A stretch of 64,000 nt of DNA, from positions 46,103 to 110,102 of the forward strand of contig QCFO01000003.1 of assembly GCA_003280225.1 (NCBI GenBank), in the 5' to 3' direction. Both the position numbers and the translations under genes were made by a program. A model generated the notes under the pieces. The model did not search any database, was not told the origin of the DNA, and worked only from the letters and a program-made list of their open reading frames with translations. Of the stretch, positions 63,614 through 64,000 are shown in pieces. The DNA is from Prochlorococcus sp. AG-363-K07. GTDB taxonomy: Bacteria; Cyanobacteriota; Cyanobacteriia; PCC-6307; Cyanobiaceae. The stretch's first letter is position 1. Each line of letters begins with the position of its first letter.

Positions 63614-64000
63614 CTAATTAATTGTGACCTTTTTAATTCGTGATCCATTCTTTAATGCAAGTACAATCTTCATGTTTTGAGTACGACCAAATACTGTATG
63701 AATGCCATCTAAATGTGGCTGTGCTTCATGGACGAGAAAGAATTGGCTTCCCCCAGTATTCTTTCCAGCATGAGCCATAGATAGGGAACCAGATAAGTGC
63801 TTGTTAGAATTAATTTCGCAGTCAATTGTATAACCAGGTCCTCCTGTGCCAGGCATTCCATTTGAGCCTTCTCTAGAATTTGGACAACCACCCTGGGCCA
63901 TAAACCCATCAATTACTCGATGAAAGGCAAGCCCGTCGTAAAAGCCTTGCTTGACTAGTTTGAGGAAATTAGCAACTGTATTTGGAGCATCATTATCAAA
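63614..64000 (-). CDS. Cyclophilin-type peptidyl-prolyl isomerase, C-terminal part (runs off right edge)
   Basis: The reverse strand is open from the window edge to a stop at 63614 and encodes 128 residues of a cyclophilin. It reads [20 protein letters not shown] at the edge, then [20 protein letters not shown] (catalytic Arg in FHRV), [20 protein letters not shown] and [13 protein letters not shown]. These are the core isomerase blocks. The start lies outside the window. Some cyanobacterial copies are cytosolic, others exported; the missing N-terminus leaves this open. It converges on ribBA with a 20-bp gap. Confidence 0.93.
   Translation of the reverse strand, partial: FDNDAPNTVANFLKLVKQGFYDGLAFHRVIDGFMAQGGCPNSREGSNGMPGTGGPGYTIDCEINSNKHLSGSLSMAHAGKNTGGSQFFLVHEAQPHLDGIHTVFGRTQNMKIVLALKNGSRIKKVTIN

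Overview
The window looks like a piece of chromosome from a low-GC marine picocyanobacterium, most likely Prochlorococcus (strain not determinable by eye). The reasons are AT-rich sequence throughout, tightly packed genes with ATGA or TAATG junctions, and cyanobacterial or plastid-type genes: psb30/ycf12, a Ycf20-like protein, a CCB2/CCB4-like cytochrome b6 assembly factor, HemJ and several DUFs known mainly from cyanobacteria. No insertion sequences, CRISPR arrays, prophage genes or rRNA operons are visible. One tRNA gene was found, elongator Met (CAT).

Layout. 1-7954: 5' end of mfd, an unknown protein with an internal repeat, a TerC-type membrane protein, the fmt-tldE-tldD block, two small unknowns and ubiX. 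7959-11419: a long RNase II/R-like protein whose active site looks lost, a tandem pair of half-size UPF0016 (Gdt1-like) transporters and a YkgJ-type Cys-cluster protein. 11546-20723: psb30, recJ, a HAD phosphatase, a ycf20-like gene, rpmF, an unusually short ftsH, a UPF0182 membrane protein, a 2-Cys peroxiredoxin and a 48-residue protein. 20926-31470: tRNA-Met, trmL-cobU, a CCB-like factor, the lptC-metG-RNB-rpsR-rpmG block, pheT and rlmD. 31471-35583 is the least gene-dense part. It holds a 1-kb stretch full of inverted repeats, including a perfect 27-bp hairpin, a ribbon-helix-helix/J-domain fusion protein, tandem 20-bp repeats and an Ap4A phosphorylase-like gene. 35584-48193: a small acidic protein, metH, ilvE, cobN, a PHP phosphoesterase, hemJ, uvrC and a flavin reductase. 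48263-64000: coaD, a coiled-coil protein, a dacB-DUF1995-cysteine desulfurase-dapF block, leuS, pgi, an M61 protease, purN, argC, ribBA and the 3' part of a cyclophilin gene.

How the genes fit together. Most are housekeeping: translation (fmt, metG, pheT, leuS, rpmF, rpmG, rpsR, trmL, rlmD), repair (mfd, recJ, uvrC), and amino acid, purine and riboflavin synthesis (ilvE, argC, dapF, purN, ribBA). A cobalamin theme links cobU and cobN (synthesis) to metH (use). A photosynthesis and metal theme links psb30, ycf20-like, CCB-like, hemJ, DUF1995, TerC and the UPF0016 pair.

The items most worth a second look are: a ribBA frame with no standard start codon before its first catalytic motif and an in-frame TAA behind the only upstream ATG; a pseudo-enzyme-like RNB protein beside a separate intact short RNB enzyme; the RHH/J-domain fusion; the short FtsH lacking its first membrane segment; and the hairpin-rich island at 31.5-32.4 kb. 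All assignments are from reading the sequence; no database search was run.
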